Shown here: piece by piece, positions 30,601 through 36,993 of the stretch | Numbering within the stretch: the stretch's first letter is position 1 | Layout of the letters: each line of letters begins with the position of its first letter | Assembly: GCF_051390635.1 (NCBI RefSeq) | Contig: NZ_JBPODT010000002.1 | Span: forward strand, 186,001-250,000 | Length of the DNA stretch: 64,000 nt | Source of the DNA: Microbaculum sp051390635 | GTDB taxonomy: Bacteria > Pseudomonadota > Alphaproteobacteria > Rhizobiales > Tepidamorphaceae | Direction of reading: 5' to 3' | Notes under the pieces: model-generated | The model's database searches: none | Seen by the model: only the letters and a program-made list of their open reading frames with translations | What the model was told of the DNA's origin: nothing | Translations under genes and position numbers: made by a program

Positions 30601-30719
30601 GCGGAGGCCAGCGTGTCGCCGGGATGGCCGGTGAAGTCGCGCCCGTCGAACCGGAAGCGGACGACCCGGCTACGATCGATCAGCCCGCCGGAGGCGCGGC
30701 GATTGGGCTGGCCGGTCAT
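27687..30719 (-). CDS. soxA: sarcosine oxidase alpha subunit
   Basis: 1010 aa. An N-terminal ferredoxin-like fold without cluster cysteines (FRFDGRDFTGHPGDTLASAL, ~25-44) precedes a Rossmann dinucleotide-binding site VLVVGGGPAGLMAAL (~residues 175-190). The C-terminal ~400 residues are GcvT-like and bind tetrahydrofolate (VAVLDASTLGKIDIRG; later MHLLRAEKGFIIVGQE). The complex oxidises sarcosine to glycine and places the methyl carbon on THF as 5,10-methylene-THF. Length matches the family. A palindromic repeat lies in the 157-bp gap to soxD. Confidence 0.95.
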   Translation of the reverse strand: MTGQPNRRASGGLIDRSRVVRFRFDGRDFTGHPGDTLASALLANGEHMVARGFKYHRPRGIFGAGSEDPTALVQIGRDAARTDPNTRVTEQEIYDGLEAMAQNVWPSLTFDVGAVNDWASAFLPAGFYYKTFMGPLGSWMAFEPFIRRAAGMGKAPSAPDPDRYEAINRHCDVLVVGGGPAGLMAALTAGRAGARVILAEETAALGGRLLSVDPDTVRLGGAAPAEWVDSVVAELGRLDSVTVLPRTAAFGYYAQNFVGLWERVTDHLAANARPGNLPRQRVWRVRAREVVLATGAVERPLVFHENDRPGIMLTGAARTFVHRYGVLPGKRVLVFANNDSAWEAAFDLQAAGARVAGIVDLRRDVDAALLSAAAGRGIAIHPGAAIVGTSGSHRVSGATVRRLGDSGDVEGPVTAIECDLLAVSGGWMPNIALFSQSRGKLAYDEALSAFKPGQSWQRERSAGAAAATFDLDGCLKEGAKAGADAAAKAGLSTKAAKPPKVEGAERPQGTPKVIPEIPSGRPKHKVRAWIDLQDDVTTKDLRLALHEGYDSIEHAKRYTTTGMGTDQGKVANMNAFALVADTLQKPIWQVGTTTYRQPWKPVTFAALAGQHVGDHFHPRRTTPMHAWHKANGAVFEPVGDWLRARAYVKPVESFDEAVRRESLAAREGVAVLDASTLGKIDIRGKDARTFLNRVYTNAWSKLAPGKARYGLMLGEDGMVMDDGVTACIADDHFHMTTTTGGAARVLTWLEDYLQTEWRELEVYLTTVTEEWAVASLSGPDSWRVVADLCEGIDPDPERFAFMSHADATIDGVPVRVFRISFTGALAYEINIAADYGAWLWDKVMEAGAKYAITPYGTEAMHLLRAEKGFIIVGQETDGTATPKDLGMDWIVSKTKGDFIGKRSLSRSDTARPDRKQLVGLVTEDPAIMLAEGAHVIATGTEPTAKPVPMLGHVTSSYMSPTLNRSIALAMVKSGRDRMGDRLWVSRPSGPPIPVTVTGTDFLKLREDGDV

Positions 30720-30759
30720 GGGACGAGCTCCAAGTCACGAGAGCCGGAACATCCCACTA

Positions 30760-30852
30760 CGTCATTGCCGGGCTCGCCCCGGCAATCTCGTGCGAATGGT
30801 CCGGCAGGCGTCCAACCGCGCCGAGATCCCCGGGTCGAGCCCGGGGATGACG
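30760..30852. repeat. palindromic dispersed repeat, family A, inside the sox operon
   Basis: CGTCATTGCCGGGCTCGCCC begins the first palindrome at 30760 and CCCCGGGTCGAGCCCGGGGA with GATGACG closes the second. It is the second copy of the element at 26753 and sits between soxD and soxA. Confidence 0.88.
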
Positions 30853-30876
30853 TGCCAGGGGAGAGCAGCGCCGCGC

Positions 30877-31242
30877 TCACGTCGCTTCCTCCGGCTGCAC
30901 GACCTTCACCGCGTCGTTGCCCGAGCCGATCGGCGCTTCGCCCGACGGCGTGGCCGGCGCCACGGTCGTCACCTTCGGCGGCGTCTCGCCGATCCTGTAG
31001 ACCGCCAGGATCTCGTCGGTGGCGGTGTTGCGCAGCATGTTGAAGAACCGCCGGCAGCCGGCGGCGTGGACCCAGCGCTCGGCGAACAGGCCCTTCGGGT
31101 TGTTGCGCAGGAACACGAAGTCGGCCCATTGCGCGTCAGTCAGCGCCTCGCCGTCGGTGGGCCGGGCGATATGCGCCTCGCCGGCGTTGGAGAACTCTGA
31201 CTGGTCGCGCGTGCCGCAATAGGGACAGGTGATCAGGAACAT
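30877..31242 (-). CDS. soxD: sarcosine oxidase delta subunit
   Basis: 121 aa from the ATG at 31242; the open frame extends far upstream over soxB but only this start matches the family. It begins ITCPYCGTRDQSEF with zinc ligands C6 and C9; H59 and C63 (WVHAAGCRRFFN) complete the site. SoxD is the zinc-binding small subunit. The tail after RIGE (~35 residues, Pro/Thr rich) is longer than in some homologues. Confidence 0.93.
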   Translation of the reverse strand: MFLITCPYCGTRDQSEFSNAGEAHIARPTDGEALTDAQWADFVFLRNNPKGLFAERWVHAAGCRRFFNMLRNTATDEILAVYRIGETPPKVTTVAPATPSGEAPIGSGNDAVKVVQPEEAT

Positions 31243-31283
31243 CTCGTTTCTCTCAATCGCTGCACCGCTCTCCCGCTCCCCCT

Positions 31284-32531
31284 CTAATGCGCTACGGCCG
31301 CGGCGCCGTGTTCGGCGACCAGCGCGCCGGACTGGAACCGGTCGAGCGCGAAGGGCGCGGCGATCGGATGCGGATCGTCCCTGGCGACCGTCCAGGCGAA
31401 GACATGGCCGGAGCCCGGCGTCGCCTTCCAGCCGCCGGTGCCCCAGCCGCCGTTGATGTAGAAGCCCTTTACCGGCGTTTTCGAGATGATCGGGCTGGCG
31501 TCGGGGCAGGTGTCGACGATGCCGCCCCACTGGCGCATCATCCGCAGGCGCGACACCGGCGGCAGCAGCTCGCACAGCGAGGCCATCTGGTGCTCGATGA
31601 TGTCCATCGAGCCGCGCTGCGTGTAGGAATTGTGCGCGTCGATGCCCGCGCCGATGACCAGCTCGCCCTTGTCCGACTGGCTGCAATAGACGTGCACCGC
31701 GTTCGACATGATGACGCAGGGCACCAGCGGCTTGATCGGCTCGGAGACGAGCGCCTGCAGCGGGTGGCTCTGGATCGGCAGCTTGATGTCCAGCATCGCC
31801 GCGATCACCGAGGTGTGCCCGGCGGTGACGCAGGCGACCTTCGGGGTCTTGATCACGCCACGCGTCGTCTCCACGCCCGTGACCGCGCCCCTGGCGGTCC
31901 TGATGCCGGTCACCTCGCACTGCTGGATGATGTCGACGCCCATGGCGTCGCAGGCCCGCGCGTAACCCCACACCACCGCGTCGTGCCGGTTGGTGCCGCC
32001 GGAGCGCTGCAGCGTGGCGCCCAGCACCGGATAGCGGATGTCGTGCGAGATGTTGATGATCGGGCAGAAATCCTTGACCTGCCTGGCGTCGAGCCATTCG
32101 GCGTCGACCCCGTTGAGGCGGTTCGCCTCGACGCGGCGCTTGAGCTGGCGGGCCTCGTGCTCGTCATGGGCGAGGTTCAGTACGCCGCGGTGGCTCATCA
32201 TGATGTTGTAGTTGAGCTCGCGGCCGAGCGTTTTCCACAGCTCCAGCGCGTGGTTGTAGATCGCCGCGCTCTCGTCGAAGAGGTAGTTGGAGCGGATGAT
32301 GGTCGTGTTGCGCCCCGAATTGCCGCCGCCGATCCAGCCCTTCTCGATCACGGCGATGTTGGTCATGCCGTGCTCCTTTGCCAGATAGTAGGCGGTTGCC
32401 AGCCCGTGGCCGCCGCCGCCGATGACGACGGCGTCGTAGGCGGCCTTGGGCTCGGGCGCGCGCCACACGCGCGGCCAGCCCTGGTGGCCCTTCAGGCCCT
32501 CGCGGATCAAGGAAAAGACGGAATATTTCAC
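31284..32531 (-). CDS. soxB: sarcosine oxidase beta subunit
   Basis: 415 aa. The FAD site is AVVIGGGGHGLATAYYLAKE (~residues 35-54), then IAVIEKGWIGGGNSGRNTTI. The segment GGTNRHDAVVWG carries the His expected to hold FMN covalently. SoxB is the catalytic flavoprotein of the tetramer. First gene of soxBDAG, divergent from the GlxA/GbdR-like regulator. Confidence 0.95.
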   Translation of the reverse strand: MKYSVFSLIREGLKGHQGWPRVWRAPEPKAAYDAVVIGGGGHGLATAYYLAKEHGMTNIAVIEKGWIGGGNSGRNTTIIRSNYLFDESAAIYNHALELWKTLGRELNYNIMMSHRGVLNLAHDEHEARQLKRRVEANRLNGVDAEWLDARQVKDFCPIINISHDIRYPVLGATLQRSGGTNRHDAVVWGYARACDAMGVDIIQQCEVTGIRTARGAVTGVETTRGVIKTPKVACVTAGHTSVIAAMLDIKLPIQSHPLQALVSEPIKPLVPCVIMSNAVHVYCSQSDKGELVIGAGIDAHNSYTQRGSMDIIEHQMASLCELLPPVSRLRMMRQWGGIVDTCPDASPIISKTPVKGFYINGGWGTGGWKATPGSGHVFAWTVARDDPHPIAAPFALDRFQSGALVAEHGAAAVAH

Positions 32532-32584
32532 CCGGCCGGCCTCGCTCGCTGTCGCGGCCCGGTTTCGACAGCCCCGGGCCGCTG

Positions 32585-32650
32585 CCTGCCTCGCGATGGT
32601 CGCTTACCGGAGCCCCTGGACGCAAGTGTCGGGCCGTTCCGCGAGGCAGG
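32585..32650. promoter_or_regulatory. 11-bp perfect inverted repeat in the soxB/regulator intergenic region
   Basis: CCTGCCTCGCG at 32585-32595 is exactly complementary in inverted order to CGCGAGGCAGG at 32640-32650. It lies 54-119 bp upstream of soxB and 135-200 bp upstream of the regulator. A looping operator or an RNA stem in either leader is possible. Confidence 0.5.
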
Positions 32651-32784
32651 ATGATTTCGCGTTGCAATACAAGCCGTTCTTGCGTCGCGATCGTTTGTCA
32701 TCTAGGAGCGAACATTGGTCTGATTGCGACATCAGGCAATTCGGTTGGGTAACCGGTTGCCGCGCGGTTTGGGAAAGGCCTTGC

Positions 32785-33777
32785 ATGGACGCCACCGTAC
32801 AGCGTTCGCGCCGGATCGTATTTTTTCTCGTGCCGAACTTCTCGATGATCGCGTTCGCCACCGCGATCGAGCCCTTGCGGTTGGCCAACCGGCATCTCGG
32901 CCAGCAGTACTACAAGTGGCGCCTCGTCACCGAGACCGGCTCGCCCGGGCTCGCCTCGAACGGCGTCAAGGTCGCCGTCGACGGCTCGCTCGAGGATGAA
33001 AAGCGGCTGTTCCACTCCGACGAGCGGCCCGACATGTTCTTTGTCTGCTCGGGCGTTTTCGTCGAGAAGTACGAATCGAAGGCTTTGAATTCCTGGATTC
33101 GGCAACTTCACCGCGGCGGCGTTACCGTCGGGGCGATGTGCACTGGCGCCTGGATACTGGCCAAGGCCGGGCTGCTGGACGGCAGGCGCTGCGCCATTCA
33201 CTGGGAGAACCTGCCGGGTTTCGCCGAGGCCTTCCCGGAAGCCGACGTCTATGCGGATCTCTATGAGGTCGACCGGAACATCTATACCTGTGCCGGCGGC
33301 ACCGCCTCGCTCGACATGATGCTGAGCCTGATTGACGCCGACCATGGCGACACGGTCGTCAATCGCGTCTGCGAACAGGCGCTCACCGACCGGGTGCGCA
33401 GCCCGCAGGACCGCCAGCGCCTGCCGCTCAGGGCGCGGCTGGGTATCCACAATTCCAAGGTGCTGACCATCATCGAGCTGATGGAAGCCAACATCGCCGA
33501 GCCGCTGTCGCTGGTCGAGCTCGCCCGCTTCGCCGGTCTGTCGCGCCGCCAGATTGAGCGCCTGTTCCGCCGCACCATGGGCCGCTCGCCGGCGCGCTAC
33601 TATCTCGAGCTGCGCCTCGATCGCGCCCGCCACCTGCTGCTCCAGTCGAACCTGCCCGTGGTCGAGGTGGCGGTGGCCTGCGGCTTCGTCTCGGCCTCGC
33701 ATTTCTCCAAATGCTACCGGGAATTCTACGGGCGCTCTCCGCTGACCGAGCGGCGCGAACGAGAAAGTGCGACGTAG
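32785..33777 (+). CDS. GlxA/GbdR-like AraC-family regulator
   Basis: 330 aa from ATG 32785. Residues ~10-200 form a DJ-1/PfpI-like class I glutaminase-type sensor domain (FFLVPNFSMIAFATAIEPLR; GAMCTGAWILAKAGLLDG). The C-terminal ~100 residues are AraC-type double HTH (SLVELARFAGLSRRQIERLF; VAVACGFVSASHFSKCYREF). GbdR of Pseudomonas, which senses glycine betaine and dimethylglycine and activates soxBDAG, has this plan. The divergent position next to soxB supports the same role here; binding specificity is inferred. Confidence 0.85.
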   Translation: MDATVQRSRRIVFFLVPNFSMIAFATAIEPLRLANRHLGQQYYKWRLVTETGSPGLASNGVKVAVDGSLEDEKRLFHSDERPDMFFVCSGVFVEKYESKALNSWIRQLHRGGVTVGAMCTGAWILAKAGLLDGRRCAIHWENLPGFAEAFPEADVYADLYEVDRNIYTCAGGTASLDMMLSLIDADHGDTVVNRVCEQALTDRVRSPQDRQRLPLRARLGIHNSKVLTIIELMEANIAEPLSLVELARFAGLSRRQIERLFRRTMGRSPARYYLELRLDRARHLLLQSNLPVVEVAVACGFVSASHFSKCYREFYGRSPLTERRERESAT

Positions 33778-33793
33778 TGGGACCGCAGAGCCG

Positions 33794-34843
33794 ATGATAC
33801 CGCGCTGGTTCCTCTGGCTGGTCGCCGCCGCGATCGTGTTCTCGGCGTTGATGGCGGGACGGTCCTATCTGATCCCGATCGCCATCGCGCTGGTCCTGTT
33901 CAGCCTGCTTGCCGCGCTGATCGACCGCATCACGCGGATCCGGGTCGGCCACTGGTCGGTGCCGCGGCCGCTGGCGACTGTCATCGGCCTCGTCATCATC
34001 TTCTACGCGCTGTTCCTGATGGTCTACGTCATGTCCTCCCAGGTGGAGGCGGTGATTGCCGCGAGCCCGCGCTACATCGCCCGCATGGAGGCGCTGCTGT
34101 CGCAGGCAGCCGAGTTCTTCGGCCGGGATATCGCCGAAGACATGCAGAGGGCGCTCTCCGAGATCGATCTGACCAGGCGCATTCCCGGCGTTGTCGGGTC
34201 GGCCGGGGCGACGCTGACGACGATCACCCTGATTGTCCTCTACATGGGCTTCATGTTCGTCGAGCGCGGCGCCTTCCAGTCCAAGCTCGCCCGGCTGTTT
34301 CCCAATTCCGACCAGTCGCGGCGCGTTCACGGACTGATCATCTCCATCTCGGACAGCATCCAGCGCTACTTCTCGATCAAGCTGTTCGTCAGCGCGCTGA
34401 CCGGTGGCGCCGCCTATGTGGTGATGAAGCCGATGGGTCTCGATTTCGCCGAGACCTGGGCACTGCTGGCCGTGCTGTTGAACTTCATCCCGAATATCGG
34501 ATCGGCGGTCGCCACCCTGCTGCCCGCGGTAGTGGCGCTGGTGCAGTTCGATACGCTGGGGCCGTTCGTGATCATCTTCTTCGGCGTCGGCGCGATTCAG
34601 CTCTTCATCGGCAATTTCGTCGAGCCGGCGCTGATGGGCCGCTCGCTGAACCTGAGCCCGCTGGTGATCATCCTGTCGCTGACCTTCTGGGCCTTCGTCT
34701 GGGGCATCGTCGGCATGTTCCTGTCGGTGCCGATCATGGTCATCGTGCTGATCGTCTGCTCGCACGTTCCCGCCTGGCGCCCGGTGGCGATCGTGATTTC
34801 GCGCGACGGCGAGATACCCGCCGCCGGCGACCTCAAGGGCTAG
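33794..34843 (+). CDS. AI-2E family (PF01594) membrane transporter
   Basis: 349 aa from ATG 33794. Seven to eight hydrophobic segments; the family signature FSIKLFVSALTGGAAYVVMK is followed by WALLAVLLNFIPNIGSAVAT and LSLTFWAFVWGIVGMFLSVP. Members include TqsA and YdiK and some Na+/H+ antiporters; the name does not prove autoinducer-2 export. Its TAG stop shares a CTAG with the stop of the opposing acyltransferase, so the genes overlap tail to tail by three bases. Confidence 0.88.
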   Translation: MIPRWFLWLVAAAIVFSALMAGRSYLIPIAIALVLFSLLAALIDRITRIRVGHWSVPRPLATVIGLVIIFYALFLMVYVMSSQVEAVIAASPRYIARMEALLSQAAEFFGRDIAEDMQRALSEIDLTRRIPGVVGSAGATLTTITLIVLYMGFMFVERGAFQSKLARLFPNSDQSRRVHGLIISISDSIQRYFSIKLFVSALTGGAAYVVMKPMGLDFAETWALLAVLLNFIPNIGSAVATLLPAVVALVQFDTLGPFVIIFFGVGAIQLFIGNFVEPALMGRSLNLSPLVIILSLTFWAFVWGIVGMFLSVPIMVIVLIVCSHVPAWRPVAIVISRDGEIPAAGDLKG

Positions 34844-36816
34844 TCGCCGGCCGTTTCCCGCGCTCCAAACAGGTTTTCGACCGTCCTATAGCGGGCGCGC
34901 AGACGCTTGCCGAACACCCGGCTCGCCTCGACCGTCCAGTGGCCATAGTCGGTCACCAGCGGGGCGCCGTCGGCGGCGAGCACCGCGCAGTCCCCGCCGG
35001 GGCAGAGCAGGGCGATCTTCGACACATAGGCAATTCCCCGGCGGGCGAGCGCGTCGGCGTAAAGGCGGTCGACGCGGAGCACCTCGCGGTCGAGATAGGC
35101 GCGCAGGAAGCCGTCCAGGCCGTCCATTGTCCGGCGGGTCGCGACAAGGGTCGGCACGTCCCTGGAGTATTCGGGCTGCGGTCCGAAGACGACGACCGGC
35201 ACGCCCGCCGTGGCATAGTCGGCGGCGAGGGCGGCCACGCCGTCGGCGTAGCGGTCGATATCCTGCGCCGCGTCCGATCCAAGCCGTGCGGTGATCGCGA
35301 CGCCGTCGAGGCGGTCGGCGTTATCGGCAATGAACGTGCCGGTGAACTGCCTGAGCTGCACGCATTTCGGGTGCTCGGTCCACGGATCGCAGCCGGCCCC
35401 CGTCAGCTGGATGACGTTGACGCTCTTGTAGGCCCGCGACAGGGCGAGCCACAGGTCGGCGGCGTGGCTGTCGCCGACGACCGCGAAGTTACGTTCTCCG
35501 AGGGGGGAACACGCTTTGAAGTGCCTGGCGAACTCCTCGATGGACTGGTTTCGCGTCACCATGTGGCATCGGTTCGACCGTGTCGCCGTGCGCCGGGCCC
35601 TTGCGTCCTTGTCCATGGTCTTCAGCATCGCGGCGACGTCGTCCGACATGCGCCAGTCCATGCCGCCGCTCGCCGACACGTAGGCCGCCGGGGCGACGAG
35701 GACGACCGCCAGCGCCGCCGAGGCGAGCCCGACCTGCCGGTTGCTCAGGGCGATGCCGCGCGGCCGCCTGCGCCGGAACGGCTGCTCCACCCAGAAATAC
35801 ATCGCCGTGGCGATGGCGATGGAGGCGGCGACCATGCCCCACTGCTCGACCGGCCGGAAATCGCGGGCGATCGCGTAGGCGTAGAAGACGACGATCGGCC
35901 AATGCACCAGGTAGAGCGAGTAGGAAATGAGCCCGATGCCGATCGCGACGCGGTTGTCGAGGAGGCGCGCCAGCCGCGCGCCGCCCCCGGCGAAGATCAC
36001 CAGTCCCGCGCCGATGCAGGGCAGCATCGCCGACGTTCCGGGAAACGGCGTCGCCTCGGTGTAGAGAAACACCGCCGCCAGGATCATCGTAAGGCCCGCC
36101 AGCATCAGCGCGTCGAGCACTAATGCACGCCGGGGGCGGTATTTTTCGATCCAGACGAGCGCCGCCCCGACGGCGAACTCGCCGATCCGGAAATGGGCGA
36201 GGTAGAAAACCGCCGCCGCGTCGTTGTCGAGCGTCCGGTCGGCCCGGTAGACGCTGATGGCGCCGGCGACCAGCAGGAACAGCGGGACGCCCCACTCGGT
36301 GAGGGCGGGAAAGCGCGACCGTTCGACCCGTGGCCGGAGCGCCAGCAGGGCAACCAGGACGGTCGGCCAGACCAGATAGAACTGCTCCTCGACGCTGAGC
36401 GACCACATGTGCAGCAGCGGCTTGTAGATCGCGTCGGCGTCGAAATAGCCGCTTTGCCACCAGAAGCAGATGTTCGAGACGAAGAACGTGGTGCAGACGA
36501 GCGAATCCGCGAACTCCTCGAAGAAACGCGGCGACAGGATGAAGAACGCGGCGACGAAGCTTGCCGCCAGCACCACGAACAGCGCCGGAAACAGCCGGCG
36601 GGCGCGGCGGACATAGAAGGTCGCGTAGGAGAAGCGGCCGGCTTCATGGTCGGCGCGGATCAGGCGGGTGATCAGATAGCCGCTGATCACGAAGAACACG
36701 TCGACGCCGACGAAGCCGCCGCTGAACGGCGCGAACCCGACATGGAAGAACACCACGACGAGGACGGCGAGCGCGCGGAGCCCGTCGATTTCGGGACGGT
36801 AGGTCACGCTGGTCAT
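34840..36816 (-). CDS. OafA/YrhL-type acyltransferase with SGNH domain
   Basis: 658 aa from the ATG at 36816 (MTSVTYRPEIDGLRALAV); an ATG 60 bp upstream is in frame but adds residues not usual in the family. Ten or so membrane segments form the acyltransferase-3 domain: YRPEIDGLRALAVL, FFVISGYLIT and RRARRLFPALF. The C-terminal ~250 residues form a periplasmic SGNH esterase-like domain with AVVGDSHAADLW. Such proteins O-acetylate surface polysaccharides or peptidoglycan. No sugar biosynthesis cluster is adjacent, so the acceptor is unknown. Confidence 0.88.
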   Translation of the reverse strand: MTSVTYRPEIDGLRALAVLVVVFFHVGFAPFSGGFVGVDVFFVISGYLITRLIRADHEAGRFSYATFYVRRARRLFPALFVVLAASFVAAFFILSPRFFEEFADSLVCTTFFVSNICFWWQSGYFDADAIYKPLLHMWSLSVEEQFYLVWPTVLVALLALRPRVERSRFPALTEWGVPLFLLVAGAISVYRADRTLDNDAAAVFYLAHFRIGEFAVGAALVWIEKYRPRRALVLDALMLAGLTMILAAVFLYTEATPFPGTSAMLPCIGAGLVIFAGGGARLARLLDNRVAIGIGLISYSLYLVHWPIVVFYAYAIARDFRPVEQWGMVAASIAIATAMYFWVEQPFRRRRPRGIALSNRQVGLASAALAVVLVAPAAYVSASGGMDWRMSDDVAAMLKTMDKDARARRTATRSNRCHMVTRNQSIEEFARHFKACSPLGERNFAVVGDSHAADLWLALSRAYKSVNVIQLTGAGCDPWTEHPKCVQLRQFTGTFIADNADRLDGVAITARLGSDAAQDIDRYADGVAALAADYATAGVPVVVFGPQPEYSRDVPTLVATRRTMDGLDGFLRAYLDREVLRVDRLYADALARRGIAYVSKIALLCPGGDCAVLAADGAPLVTDYGHWTVEASRVFGKRLRARYRTVENLFGARETAGD

Positions 36817-36848
36817 TGCGAGCAGATCCGTACGGCGTGCGGCCGCCA

Positions 36849-36884
36849 AGAAAGCCGGGCCGGCGCGCGCCGGCACGGCTTTTC
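36849..36884 (-). terminator. GC-rich stem-loop terminator
   Basis: AAAGCCG at 36851-36857 pairs with CGGCTTT at 36876-36882, with an inner GCCGGCGCGCGCCGGC stem. T-rich on both sides when read on either strand. It lies beyond the end of the dehydrogenase gene (36989, minus strand) and before the acyltransferase start. Confidence 0.7.
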
Positions 36885-36941
36885 TTACAAACAGCGCGGC
36901 CCGACCTCAAGCGCCGTGCCGGTTTTCCCCGCTGCGTCTGG

Positions 36942-36993
36942 CCGGCGCGTCGAACCGGCGCGCCCAACAGGCGCGTACAATCGGCGCGTCAGG
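36942..36993. repeat. 13-bp tandem repeat, four copies, overlapping a stop codon
   Basis: Units CCGGCGCGTCGAA, CCGGCGCGCCCAA, CAGGCGCGTACAA and TCGGCGCGTCAGG begin at 36942, 36955, 36968 and 36981. The last unit contains the stop codon of the minus-strand dehydrogenase gene. Confidence 0.88.
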
